In this document: one piece after another, positions 11,522 through 20,157 of the stretch
Layout of the letters: each line of letters starts with the position of its first letter
How positions within the stretch are numbered: the first letter of the stretch is position 1
Assembly: GCA_008330645.1 (NCBI GenBank)
Contig: VLTN01000101.1
Location: 1-58,509 of the forward strand
Direction of reading: 5' to 3'
Length of the DNA: 58,509 bases
From: Cafeteria roenbergensis
Taxonomy: Eukaryota; Sar; Bigyra; Bicosoecida; Cafeteriaceae
The notes under the pieces: generated by a model
Database searches by the model: none
Told to the model about the DNA's origin: nothing
What the model saw: the letters and a program-made list of their open reading frames with translations, nothing else
Translations under genes and position numbers: made by a program

Positions 11522-12222
11522 ATGCCTCCGCCGCCGCCTGCCACTGGGCTCGCCATCCCGGGCCCAGACTTGGGGATGGGCGTGTGCGTGCGGGCCGACA
11601 CCTGCATGATGAGCTTGTAGAGCTCGTTGAGGTGTGCGATGCTGCGCTTGAGCTGGGTCCCGGACACGACGGCGCCAGGGGGAAGCCGCGACGCGCTCTG
11701 GGGGCTGGAGCCCGGGGCAGGGGCAGGCGTGGCCGCAGACGGCCCGGAGGGCCCGTTGCCGGTGAGCGATGCGCCGTGACCGCCGCCCCCGCCGCCCCCG
11801 CCGCCTCCGTGGCCGTGCGTGCTGCCGCCCGCGTGGCCGTGGCCGGACCTGTGATGGCTCTGCTGGTGGTGGTGGTGATGGCTGAGAAAGTCGCTGCCGT
11901 CCTTTGGCGCAGGAGGCGCGCTGCCAGGCATCGGCGCAACTTTTCCCCGGCGGCTCGCGCGCGATGTGCGCGAGGCCGCGTCGTCATCGCCGGTCGCGCC
12001 AGCTTGCCCGCCCCCCACGGACGCGGAGCCCGTGGCCAATGACTGGCTTGCGTGTTGTTGTTGTTGTTGCTGCTGCCCTTGGTGGTAGTGCTGCTGCTGC
12101 AGCTGCTGCTGGCCCGCGCGGGAGAGCGAGCCCCTTGCAGACCCCGGCGCGGCGCGCACAACCGCCTGCGACTGCATGACGCTCGCCCACTGGGTGCGCG
12201 GCATCTCCGTCTCCGCAAACAC
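10027..12222 (-). CDS. Low-complexity His/Gln/Gly/Ala-rich protein with coiled-coil segments
   Basis: This is an open frame of about 730 codons. I do not recognise a family. In order it shows a conserved-looking N-terminal segment (RFKVFAETEMPRTQWASVMQ), a Gln tract, a His-rich stretch (DFLSHHHHHQQSHH), a helix (KRSIAHLNELYKLIMQV), a long Gly tract, a charged coiled coil (RRERERVRRLEAELAELRR), Ala/Gly linkers and a second coiled coil (KVAKQEQAAEAALALQRRLEAQQMAEAI). The frame begins at a GTG and is open further upstream (HRRRGRFKVF), so the true start is probably in an upstream exon. A candidate ATG on the minus strand lies near 12390 (MADPRVGCLPSELFGQ), with a CGCAG acceptor at about 12242. 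Its long GC-triplet tracts are slippage-prone. Confidence 0.65.
11466..11527. repeat. CCG/GGC triplet tract
   Basis: A near-pure GCC-type triplet run that encodes the poly-glycine tract of the minus-strand protein. Confidence 0.8.
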
Positions 12223-13029
12223 CTTGAACCGGCCACGCCTGCGATGAAATCCCGAAACGGGGGAGGGGTGGACGAGCGGGGAAGCCGGGCGAATGGCGTT
12301 TGGTCGGGCAATTGCCCCGCCGGAGGCTGCGGCCGCCGGCGCTGGCCAAACAGCTCCGACGGCAAGCAGCCCACACGAGGGTCCGCCATGCGCGGATGGG
12401 CCGGCGAGATCCTCGACTCCTGGGCCAGGAGGCCGCGGCAGGGACAGCGAGGGTTCCGTGCGGCTGCCCGGCCTGGGGAAACACGTGCCTGCTGGCTGCC
12501 CGACCGGCTACTACCGGCCCGCCCAGCCCCATGAGCGTGGAAAATAGCACGGAGTGACTCACCGTTCAAAGACGGCCGGGGGGTCGTTGTCCGCGAGCGC
12601 AGCAGCTGGCGCGACAGGCGGGGCTGCAGAGGATGCAGGCGGAGCGGCTGCCATAGGGCCAACAAGCGCGGCGTGGACCGGTACAGCACCTCAGCGCTGG
12701 GGCAGTCGACTCCCAAACGTGCAGCCGCGGCGACGCGAGAGCAGGCCGGCAAGTGGTCTGCCGCGTGGCTCCTCGGCGGCCGCCGGCACGCGGGCAAGTC
12801 GGCCGCTGCAAGGCCCAACGTCGGGCGCCTCTGCCGATCTTTGCTTGCCCGCAAGAGACGGGGCGCGCGGACGCGCTGCTGGCGCACCGGCCGTGCCACA
12901 GCTGCCCCCCAGCCGTGACAGCGGCAACATAGTGGACGCGTCCAGGGCCCTTTCGCCGGCGTCGATCGGGCAGCTCCGCCTCGAAGCGCGGCCTTGGTCG
13001 CTGTCGGCCCGTCGGGACCCACCGAGGGA
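12223..13029. other. Divergent intergenic region
   Basis: It lies between the minus-strand low-complexity gene and the plus-strand COMMD gene. It probably holds the first exon of the former and both promoters. I see no independent gene. Confidence 0.4.
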
Positions 13030-13957
13030 ATGTCCGACTCCCCAGCCTCTGGCCCTGGAGAGGCCCTGAACGTGCTCCTTGGGGCCAAGGGCAAGGCGGA
13101 TGTCAGCTTTGTGCTCGGAGCCAGCTTTCGCCACCGCCATGACATCGCAAAGGTGAGGCTGTGGCTCGCCGTCGGGCGGGCCGCCGGCAAGTTGCACTGC
13201 CCCATCGGACCCCGTCGCAAGGCGCCTCCTCACCACGCGCCAAGTCCCGGCGTCTCGTTGACACGCGATTGGTGACCCATGTGCTCGCCTGGCTCCCTCT
13301 GGCCGCCCCTCCCCTCTGACCGCTGCCACGAGGCAAAGCTGACGCGCTTCCTTTCGCCCACGCCCCCTCGCGCCACCCTTCCGTGTCCTTCCCCGCCCCA
13401 CGCACGCGTGCGCGCAGGCCCCCGTGGAGGCCACAGCGGACCGCCTCGGCTGCGACGCCCGGTCCGCGGCGCGCTGCCTCGTGGCGTGCAAGGCGTTCGT
13501 GTCGGCGGCAGTGGCGGCCGAGGACTCGTCTGCGCCCGCTCTCCTGGCCCTGCTGCCCCCCGACTGCCACGAGCGCCTGGCCCGCCTCATCGCCACGGCC
13601 GCGGCCGCGTCGCTCCCCGCGTGGCGCGCCGCCACGATCAGGCAAGCCCCGTCGTTGCCCCGCCTGCAGCGAATCGCATGGTCCGTCGCCATGGCCGCGG
13701 GGAGCGACGCGGCCCACCGCTCCGGCGTCCCCGCTGTGCAGCTTCACTGCGACGTCACCGCCCAGCCCACCACCGCGGGGGTGATGGCACCCACCACGCC
13801 CCTCAGCATCGAGCTCGGCAAGGAGACGCTCGGTGTGCTGATGGAAGGATTCGGAAGAATCAGGGACCAGCTGGACGCGCTGGCCTCCACGGCAGGGGCA
13901 AGTGCCGCTGCGGGAGCCGCTGCAGGCGCTGCTGCGAGCGCGGAAGGGTCTGGCTGA
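13030..13957 (+). CDS. COMM domain-containing protein
   Basis: Two exons: 13030-13152 (41 codons, ATG, donor AAAG|GTGAGG) and 13418-13957 (acceptor GCGCGCAG|GCC, stop TGA at 13955-13957), joined in phase 0 for a protein of 220 residues, close to the usual COMMD length of about 200. The N-terminal half is helical and alanine-rich. The C-terminal COMM domain (about residues 118-200) opens with the characteristic tryptophan (LPRLQRIAWSVAMAAG), continues through VPAVQLHCDVTAQ, and closes with the amphipathic helix LGVLMEGFGRIRDQLDALA. COMMD proteins form the Commander complex, which acts in endosomal recycling and as a scaffold for copper and NF-kB regulation. The paralogue cannot be fixed by eye. 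Confidence 0.8.
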
Positions 13958-14452
13958 ACCGACAACGGCCGCTCTCTGGCGGGCGGCTTCAACGGCACGA
14001 TGACTGTGCCAGCTGTTGGGGTGTGCGCTTGCCTGCGATGCCCTTGCCCCGGTTTGGCCCGCGTGGTTGGTCGACTTGACGCGACCGCGACTGCCCAGCG
14101 ACCCCCAGCTTTCAACCACGAAAAAAAACCCGGCTCAATTTCGCTTGCCAAGCAGCAGCAACATTGTACAGGGTGCTTCCCTGTCGAACGGTTGCAAGCG
14201 CCAACGCGGCACAAGCGCGCGGGCCACGGGCGTGAGCGGCGCTTGAGCAGATTCAGCTCACAAATGCGCCAGCGGTCTCACGCAAACCTATCTCAATCGC
14301 AAGACTGGACCGCGTGCAGGCGGCAAGGAGGACATATATAGAGCGGTCGCATGTTGGCCGTCACCTGTTGGCAGTGTAGACAGGAGCCGGACGGGGGAGC
14401 GGGCAACAAGGACAGCAATCGCAGTCAAGAGCGCACGCAGAGCCTCATGGCA
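13958..14452. other. Intergenic stretch with a TATA-like motif
   Basis: No gene is seen. It contains an A8 run near 14121 and the motif catatatag at about 14334-14342, which is rare in DNA this GC-rich. No transcript start can be tied to it. Confidence 0.3.
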
Positions 14453-14790
14453 GGATCGCCGAAGGGACGGCCGGTCAGGGCCCAGCACGAGCGTCCCTCT
14501 TGGCAGAGGCGCCGAAGGGACGGCCGGTCAGGGCCCAGCACGAGCGTCCCTCCTGGCAGAGGCGCCGAAGGGACGGCCGGTCAGGGCCGAGCACGGGCGT
14601 CCCTCCTGGCAGAGGCGCCGAAGGGACGGCCGGTCAGGGCCGAGCACGGGCGTCCCTCCTGGCAGAGGCGCCGAAGGGACGGCCGGTCAGAGCCGAGCAC
14701 GGGCGTCCCTCCTGGCAGAGGCGCCGAAGGGACGGCCGGTCAGGGCCGAGCACGGGCGTCCCTCCTGGCGAAGGCGCCGAAGGGACGGCT
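14453..14790. repeat. 53-bp minisatellite
   Basis: The landmark gaagggacgg recurs at 14461, 14514, 14567, 14620, 14673, 14726 and 14779, a strict 53-bp period with few substitutions. There are no unique spacers, so this is not CRISPR. The stop codon of the neighbouring minus-strand gene lies in the last unit. Confidence 0.95.
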
Positions 14791-15930
14791 ACTTGGCGTC
14801 CGGGCCTGGAGTTGCTGCCGCCGCGTCAAATACTGCCGCGGCGATCGCCGCTCCTCGGCGGGCGGCGGCTGCGCTACCCGGGGCGGCGCCGTATCGCTCG
14901 CGGACCGTGACGTACAGCTGCCGCGGCTGCGCGCGCGCCGGTTCTGCTGGGTCGTCACCGGCAGGGCGCCGGTTTCCGTGGGCGGCCACCAGCCCGGGTG
15001 CATACGCTGCCGAAGCCCCCAGATCGAACACGTCCGCGCGCTCCGCTTCGCACCCGACCAACCGCTCCAGCGTACGCATTGTCTCGCGAACGCCGCGCAT
15101 GCAGACGGTGTACGGCGGCTGGGGATCCGCCGCCGAAGCGCCGCCGCACTGAGAAGCTGGCTCCAGCGAGGCAAGCAACTTCTGACGCTCCGCAGCCGCA
15201 ATGGCCGACTGCATTTCAGCTCCCAAGCCACCGGGCGCGGCTGCCCCGCCCCAGCTTGACCTGGGAGCGCTGTACCGTGACGCGACTCTGATGGCAGTAT
15301 TTGCGTTGGGAAGATGGCGGCGGGTCGCCAAGACGACCTCCGTGTCCCCAAAGGCGCGGTAGGGCGTGAGAGGGCCAACGCCACGGAAAACGGCCGCACC
15401 ACGCAAGTCGAATGGGTCAGCATGGTCGGGCGGCTCCGGGTCCCCCGCGGCCAGAAGCTGTGCGGCCTCGAAGGCCGGAACGCCCTCACCAGGCGCGGGA
15501 TCGTCATCAGCCTCATCAGCACGCGCGGCCCGGGGGACAGGATCGAGACCGACAGGCGCGTGATCACCCGGGGCCTCCCAAGGTCGCGCGGCCCTGGGGA
15601 CCTGCGCGCGCTGGGTTGCGTAGGTAAAGACGTCCTGGTCCGCCATGTCCACATCGCCCGCATCCTCATCCTGCGGTGGCACGGGCAGCAAGATCGGGAG
15701 AAACAGTGCATCGCTGACTTTCGCACCATCGGCAGGCCTGGCTGCTCGCCAGCTCGTTCGCACGCCAGGGCCCGCGCGATGAATGATACCGCGGCGCGAT
15801 TCGCTGCCACGGGTTGCGTGTCGGGTGAGGAGCGCTTTGGGAGGAGCGCGAGCAGCAGCGGCGAGAGCACTCGAGCCGCACGCGAGCTTCTTCTCACGCG
15901 GAGAGGGTCGTCCTCACTGGGCCACGCCAT
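14789..15930 (-). CDS. Uncharacterised protein, two exons
   Basis: Proposed exon 1 is 15930-15898 (MAWPSEDDPLR, donor CGC|GTGAGA). Exon 2 is 15670-14789 (acceptor after a pyrimidine-rich tract, CCACCGCAG|GAT), ending in TAG. The join is phase 0 and gives about 304 residues. The start of exon 2 is acidic (DEDAGDVDMADQDVFTYATQ). The C-terminal half has regular sequence, including PPYTVCMRGVRETMRTLERL and QLYVTVRERYGAA, and ends in an alanine-rich helix. I do not recognise the family and see no signal peptide or membrane segment. The exon 2 frame is well supported by its composition; exon 1 is inference from splice sites. Confidence 0.55.
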
Positions 15931-17174
15931 GGCGGGCACTCGGTGCCAGCGGCAAGGCTGGTCTGCTAGGGAGGCAGCTTTGCGGCCAACTGTCACCCTG
16001 GTGTGTGTGCATGGGTGTCGAAGCCTTGCTGATGCTGCAAATGAAATTGCTGTGCTGTTATCGCTCTGCTTTCCTTCGGGCGACATGCTTGCAGACTGCC
16101 TGGGCAAGAGGAGGGCATGCGAAGCCGTGACGCTGCCGAATGGAGGCCGAAGCTTGCGTCCACGGCGAGGGCGCGGGGGCGAAGGACGGGGGAGCGTCGG
16201 ACCCGCGCGGCCAGAAAACGGCGGATATTACCAAGCGCGGTTCGGCCTCTGGACGTCAACGGCCGATGACGTGGCCTGGGCAACCGCCTTGGCGTTGCGG
16301 GTGCTGGGTCAGCCCACCTGGTGCGCTGCGTGTTGGCCTGTGGCCGGGTGCGGCAAACGCATGCGATCCCGCGACCGGGCGCTGGACGCAGGGCGCCTGG
16401 CTACCGCTGCGCGGCGATCTCCCAGGCCGCGACGACCGCCACCACAGCGACAGCCGTGGCAGCAACTGTGGCCCTGGACACTCCGGGGGGGGCCCTGAGC
16501 GAGGGCACCGCTTAAGGGGCGGTGCAACCTCCTGGACAGGTTCGCGTGTGTCCAGCTGGAGCTTGGACGAGTCGAGGCCAGCAGCCGCGGGAAAGAGCCT
16601 CCCCAGGCTTGTGCGTCTGCTCCCAGCCTCCGGCCCGCAGCCCAATTTACACACACGCCTGGGCGCAACGCCGCGCGTCATCCACTCGGCCCATTTCCGT
16701 GTTCGCGGCTTTAGCACGGCACGCGCCCAAAAGCTGCTCTTGGCTTGTCTGTGGACTTGCTGTTCCAGCGGACATTGCACCCGGGCTCGGCCACGCACGA
16801 AGGCAGCGCGGGCAGTCACAACCCTCCGAACTCGGAAACCCGGCCGCGCAACGCCCGCAGGACGAGCCAGGGTGGCCGCGGGCGTCCATGCCAAGGGTCA
16901 ATGCATCCATTGCGTGTGGCGACCGGCCGCACCTGATGCAGGGCTGGGTGGCCTGCAAGGGCACGCACGGACAGCCTGCTTGGCCGTGAGGAGGAGGGGA
17001 CGCTCACCGACAAGGACGTCGGCGGCCTGGTTTCGCGAACAGGCGGCGAGCCCGTGCGCAGAGCAGTCTCGCTCGCCCCGCGGCGTTCACGCAGGCGCTC
17101 CGCCCCCGTCGAAACGCAGTGGTCGTTTGCGCGCGCTGCCGCCGCTCGCGGCCGTCGGGAGCCGCATGCGGCAG
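15931..17174. other. Intergenic stretch
   Basis: It lies upstream of the gene ending at 14789 and downstream of the PEX10-like gene. Open frames here have shadow-like composition (Arg/Pro/Ala mixtures without recognisable motifs), and I support none of them. Confidence 0.4.
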
Positions 17175-18869
17175 TCACCGGGCCAGCACCCAAAGCCGCA
17201 CCAGCTGCTGGTGGCCGGCCGGCGCGCGACACACAGCGCACTGGCCGCGGTCGCGCGCCCAGCGAGCGGCGCACCTCCAGCACGCGACGTGCCCGCACGG
17301 CAGAGCTGCCGCCGCGTCACACGGGCTCATGCACACCGGGCAGTCGCGAAGACACGCCCCTGCCTCCGGCGCCGCGCCGGGCCCAGCAGGGGGTCCCAGA
17401 GCCAGCGCGCAGCCCTGCGCAGCAGCACAGTCGGCGCTTCCGTCAGCGGCTCCAGCTCCTGCGGCCGCTGCAGCGGCAGCCCCAGCGCCGGCAGCGGTTC
17501 TGGCAGCGGCTCCCGCGGCGCGCTGAGGCGGAGGCGGGCCTGTCTCGTCGAGTTCCCTTGCAAGTCGCGCCGCCGCGCGCGCCGCCGCCAGCGTCAGGCG
17601 CGCAAGCAGCATCACTCCGGCCAGCCGCAGCGGCGACGTCGCCGGCACGGACCCCACCAGGCGCCGCACCTGTGCCGGCACCGCCCCCGCCGCCCAGTGC
17701 GCCACAGTCGGAAACCGCAGCAGCCCCGCGAGCCACATGGCAAGCCAAAGCGAGGACGTCAACCGCCCCGCGAAACCGAGCAACTCCCCCATCTGGCGTC
17801 GCTCGCCGGGCGACATGCCACCCCTGCCCTCTCGCATGAGCGGCCGCAGCAGCATCGCCAGCGAAGCGCTGAGCGCCACCACGCCAGCCCCGGCCACCGT
17901 GGCCGGCCGCCGCGGCCGGGGCGGCAGCGGCAGCGGCGGCGGCGGCCGGGGCGACAGGGCCTGCCACCCCAAGGCGGCTGCAAGCATGGCGACCGGCTCG
18001 TTGTCCAGCGCGGTCCGCCACAGCAGCAGCGGCCCGTGGCCGGGGCCCGACCCGGCGGCATCGCCGAGAGCAGCGCCCCGTGTGCCAGCGCCAGCGCCGG
18101 CCGCGGGGTCGGCCCCAGCGCGGCTGTGGCGCCGCTGCTGCAGTCTAGCGTTGTGGCCAACCCGGTAGGCAGCAGAGGCGTCAGCCGCTCTGGTCCCAGC
18201 CGCCTCCAGCGCCGCGCCCAGCGCCTCAGCAGCAGCGCTCACGCCACCTGCGGCCGCCGTCGCGGCCCTGTGGGCTGTAACCAGGCCCCTAGCTAGAGAG
18301 AACACGACGCCCGACCGCGCTGCGGCCACGCAGCCTCGCTCCGATTGCAGCGCGTGCGCCGCCCGAAGCAGCTCCGGCACGGCGCTGGACAGCAGCGGCG
18401 CCGCCGTTCGATCCTGCCTGTAGAGCTCTACCGGCGAAGTGAGCCACAGAGCGAGCAGCAGCCAGGCCGGTGCAAGGGACGCGGCGGCGCCGCCTCTGCC
18501 GCCGCTTCTGCCGCCGCTTCCGCCTCCCAGCACCACCATCATGATTCCGGCTGCCTCGTTTCCGGGGGTGCGGGGTGCCGCCGAGGCGGCCTGGGGCGAA
18601 AGCAGAGTGGCGGGGAGCGTTGCCGGGCTGACGCCCGCCTTGGAGCCCATTGCGGCAGCCACAGCCTCCGGCGCACGAACCGCTGCGTAACAAACCGCCA
18701 CACCTGTCGCTGCGGCGGCGAGGAGGTTGATCTCGGGCTTGAGTGCATGCGCCGCTCGGCCGCCGAGCAGCGCTTCCGCCAGCCGCTGCAGCGTGTCCGC
18801 GCCGAGCCCGCGAACGCCGTCGTCCCGCATGTCGGACAGCAGCACCTCATGGGGCAGTGCGGCCCGCAT
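17175..18869 (-). CDS. PEX10: PEX10-like peroxisomal RING-type E3 ubiquitin ligase
   Basis: From the first in-frame ATG (18869) the protein is 564 residues. The C-terminus is a RING finger: CPVCMSPCDAAAALPCGH, then C-x2-C, then CAVCRAP, followed by QQLVRLWVLAR and the stop. The 'PCGH..C..C...W' spacing and the short 'QxLVxL' tail fit PEX10 better than PEX2 or PEX12. Upstream, the segment LLGGRAAHALKPEINLL resembles the PEX10 motif before the first membrane helix, and about five hydrophobic segments follow (for example AWLLLALWLTSPVELY and SSLWLAMWLAGLLRF). PEX2/PEX10/PEX12 form the peroxisomal membrane channel and ligase that recycles the import receptor PEX5. It is longer than typical PEX10 (about 330-380 residues) through Ala/Gly inserts. 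A 5' exon before 18869 is possible. Confidence 0.65.
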   Translation of the reverse strand: MRAALPHEVLLSDMRDDGVRGLGADTLQRLAEALLGGRAAHALKPEINLLAAAATGVAVCYAAVRAPEAVAAAMGSKAGVSPATLPATLLSPQAASAAPRTPGNEAAGIMMVVLGGGSGGRSGGRGGAAASLAPAWLLLALWLTSPVELYRQDRTAAPLLSSAVPELLRAAHALQSERGCVAAARSGVVFSLARGLVTAHRAATAAAGGVSAAAEALGAALEAAGTRAADASAAYRVGHNARLQQRRHSRAGADPAAGAGAGTRGAALGDAAGSGPGHGPLLLWRTALDNEPVAMLAAALGWQALSPRPPPPLPLPPRPRRPATVAGAGVVALSASLAMLLRPLMREGRGGMSPGERRQMGELLGFAGRLTSSLWLAMWLAGLLRFPTVAHWAAGAVPAQVRRLVGSVPATSPLRLAGVMLLARLTLAAARAAARLARELDETGPPPPQRAAGAAARTAAGAGAAAAAAAGAGAADGSADCAAAQGCALALGPPAGPGAAPEAGACLRDCPVCMSPCDAAAALPCGHVACWRCAARWARDRGQCAVCRAPAGHQQLVRLWVLAR

Positions 18870-19195
18870 GGCCCCGAAAAGGGGAGCCGGAGCAGCGCCG
18901 CCGCAGCTCCTGCGCGCGCAGCAGGCTGTGTTGACAGCCTTGGCACGCCACGGCGGGCTCCGCCGGGAGGCAGCCCCGCAGCGAAGGCGTAGAGCCCCAG
19001 TGGAGTGCTCTTCCCCCCCCCTTCCCGGCCCGCGCGCGGGTGTGCCTCGGTCCCAAGGCGCGAGGCAGGGGGCGACCGCCCGCTCGGAAGCCAAGGCTCG
19101 CCGCCAAGGGCCTGGCTCTGCCGGCCGAGGCGACGGACGCTGCGGCAAAGGGCTGCGCCACAGCGCGACGCGCAGGCGGCCTGGACGCAGCCGGC
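18870..19195. promoter_or_regulatory. Shared upstream region of PEX10-like and NDUFB7 genes
   Basis: It is 326 bp between divergent start codons. No TATA box is visible. It is inferred to be a bidirectional promoter from geometry alone. Confidence 0.4.
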
Positions 19196-19893
19196 ATGGC
19201 CAGCTTCGATGACAACACCTCCGTCGAGCGGCGCCGCGGCAACGCTCCCCGTGAGTGCCGCGAGCTGCGCCGTCCGCGGGCCGGTGGGGCGGGCGGGGGG
19301 CCGCGGGGACGACTGCGGCGGGCGCGCTTGCTTTTGGCTCAAGCGGAGGTTTGGGAGGCGACCCCGCGCTGCCTGGGACTGGTGGCCTGCCGCCTTCCGC
19401 ATGAGCCGTGCGCTCTCATACCGCTCTGTGTGCTCTGTGGCTGTGGCCCGTTTTCCGGTGGCTGGCGCGCGGACCGCAGGTGCCAAGTTTTCGGAGGAGC
19501 GCGAGCTCAAGGCCGACCCGGTTTGGCTCAAGCGCGAGCGCGTTCAGCCCATCCTGCGCGACTTTTGCTCCCACCTCATGATGCCGTGGCAGAGGTGCCG
19601 CGCTGAGACGCGCTTCGCCTCGTGGAAGTGCGGCGTGGAGAAGCACGCGTGGGAGGAGTGCATGGAGCACGAGTGAGAGCGCTTCCGCCGCGTGCTCGCC
19701 TCCGCGGCCCCGGAGCGCCGCGTCGACGTGAACGCACCAATAGCGGCGCCCTGGGTCCCTGCGGCAGCCACGTGCCTCGCTCCCCCAGCGTTGCGCGCCG
19801 CGATGCTGCTCCGCCTGCCCTCGTTTGTCCCTCGTCCGCCTGCTGCGCAGATTTGCACGGGCGATGCGCCAAAAGCTGCAGGGCAAGCTCTGA
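19196..19893 (+). CDS. NDUFB7: NADH:ubiquinone oxidoreductase subunit NDUFB7 (complex I B18)
   Basis: Three exons: 19196-19250 (donor CCCC|GTGAGT), 19480-19672 (acceptor GACCGCAG, donor GA|GTGAGA) and 19851-19893 (acceptor after a long pyrimidine tract, TGCGCAG; stop TGA), giving 96 residues. The twin CX9C motif is intact: C-SHLMMPWQR-C and C-GVEKHAWEE-C. The bridging WKC and the following CMEHE are typical of NDUFB7, an accessory subunit of the complex I membrane arm that folds in the intermembrane space by disulphide relay. Without the third intron exon 2 would stop at TGA just after MEHE; splicing instead adds EFARAMRQKLQGKL, matching the helical tail expected of the family. There is no N-terminal presequence, as is usual for CX9C proteins. 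Confidence 0.88.
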
Positions 19894-20157
19894 GGCGCGG
19901 GCGCTGCGGGACGGACACGGGAATCAGTACTTGAATTGTGTGCAGCGGGCGGCAGCGGTGGCGGGGTCGGCTGCGTTGCGGGGTGTGACGGGGAGGCGCA
20001 GGTTTGCTCAGGGGCGCAAAATGGGCCTTCCTTCCGCCCGAGAGCCATCGCGCGACTACCGACGAGCGGCACACACCAGGCTCGGCAAGCGGAGCTCAAG
20101 CACGCGTTGCATCGCTCGCGCGGCCCGCGCGCCGTGCTCGCGCCTTCCCGCTCCGCC

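Noticed and set aside
14453-14790. CRISPR array (53-bp repeats)
   Set aside because: Units are contiguous with no unique spacers, and the window is eukaryotic.
16140-18296. Plus-strand open frame of about 718 codons
   Set aside because: It overlaps the PEX10-like gene antisense and has the Arg/Pro/Ala mixture typical of shadow frames in GC-rich DNA.
19673-19681. TGA read-through or recoding in NDUFB7
   Set aside because: A GT-AG intron starting two bases before the apparent stop explains it, and TGA ends other genes here (COMMD, giant ORF, GluRS).
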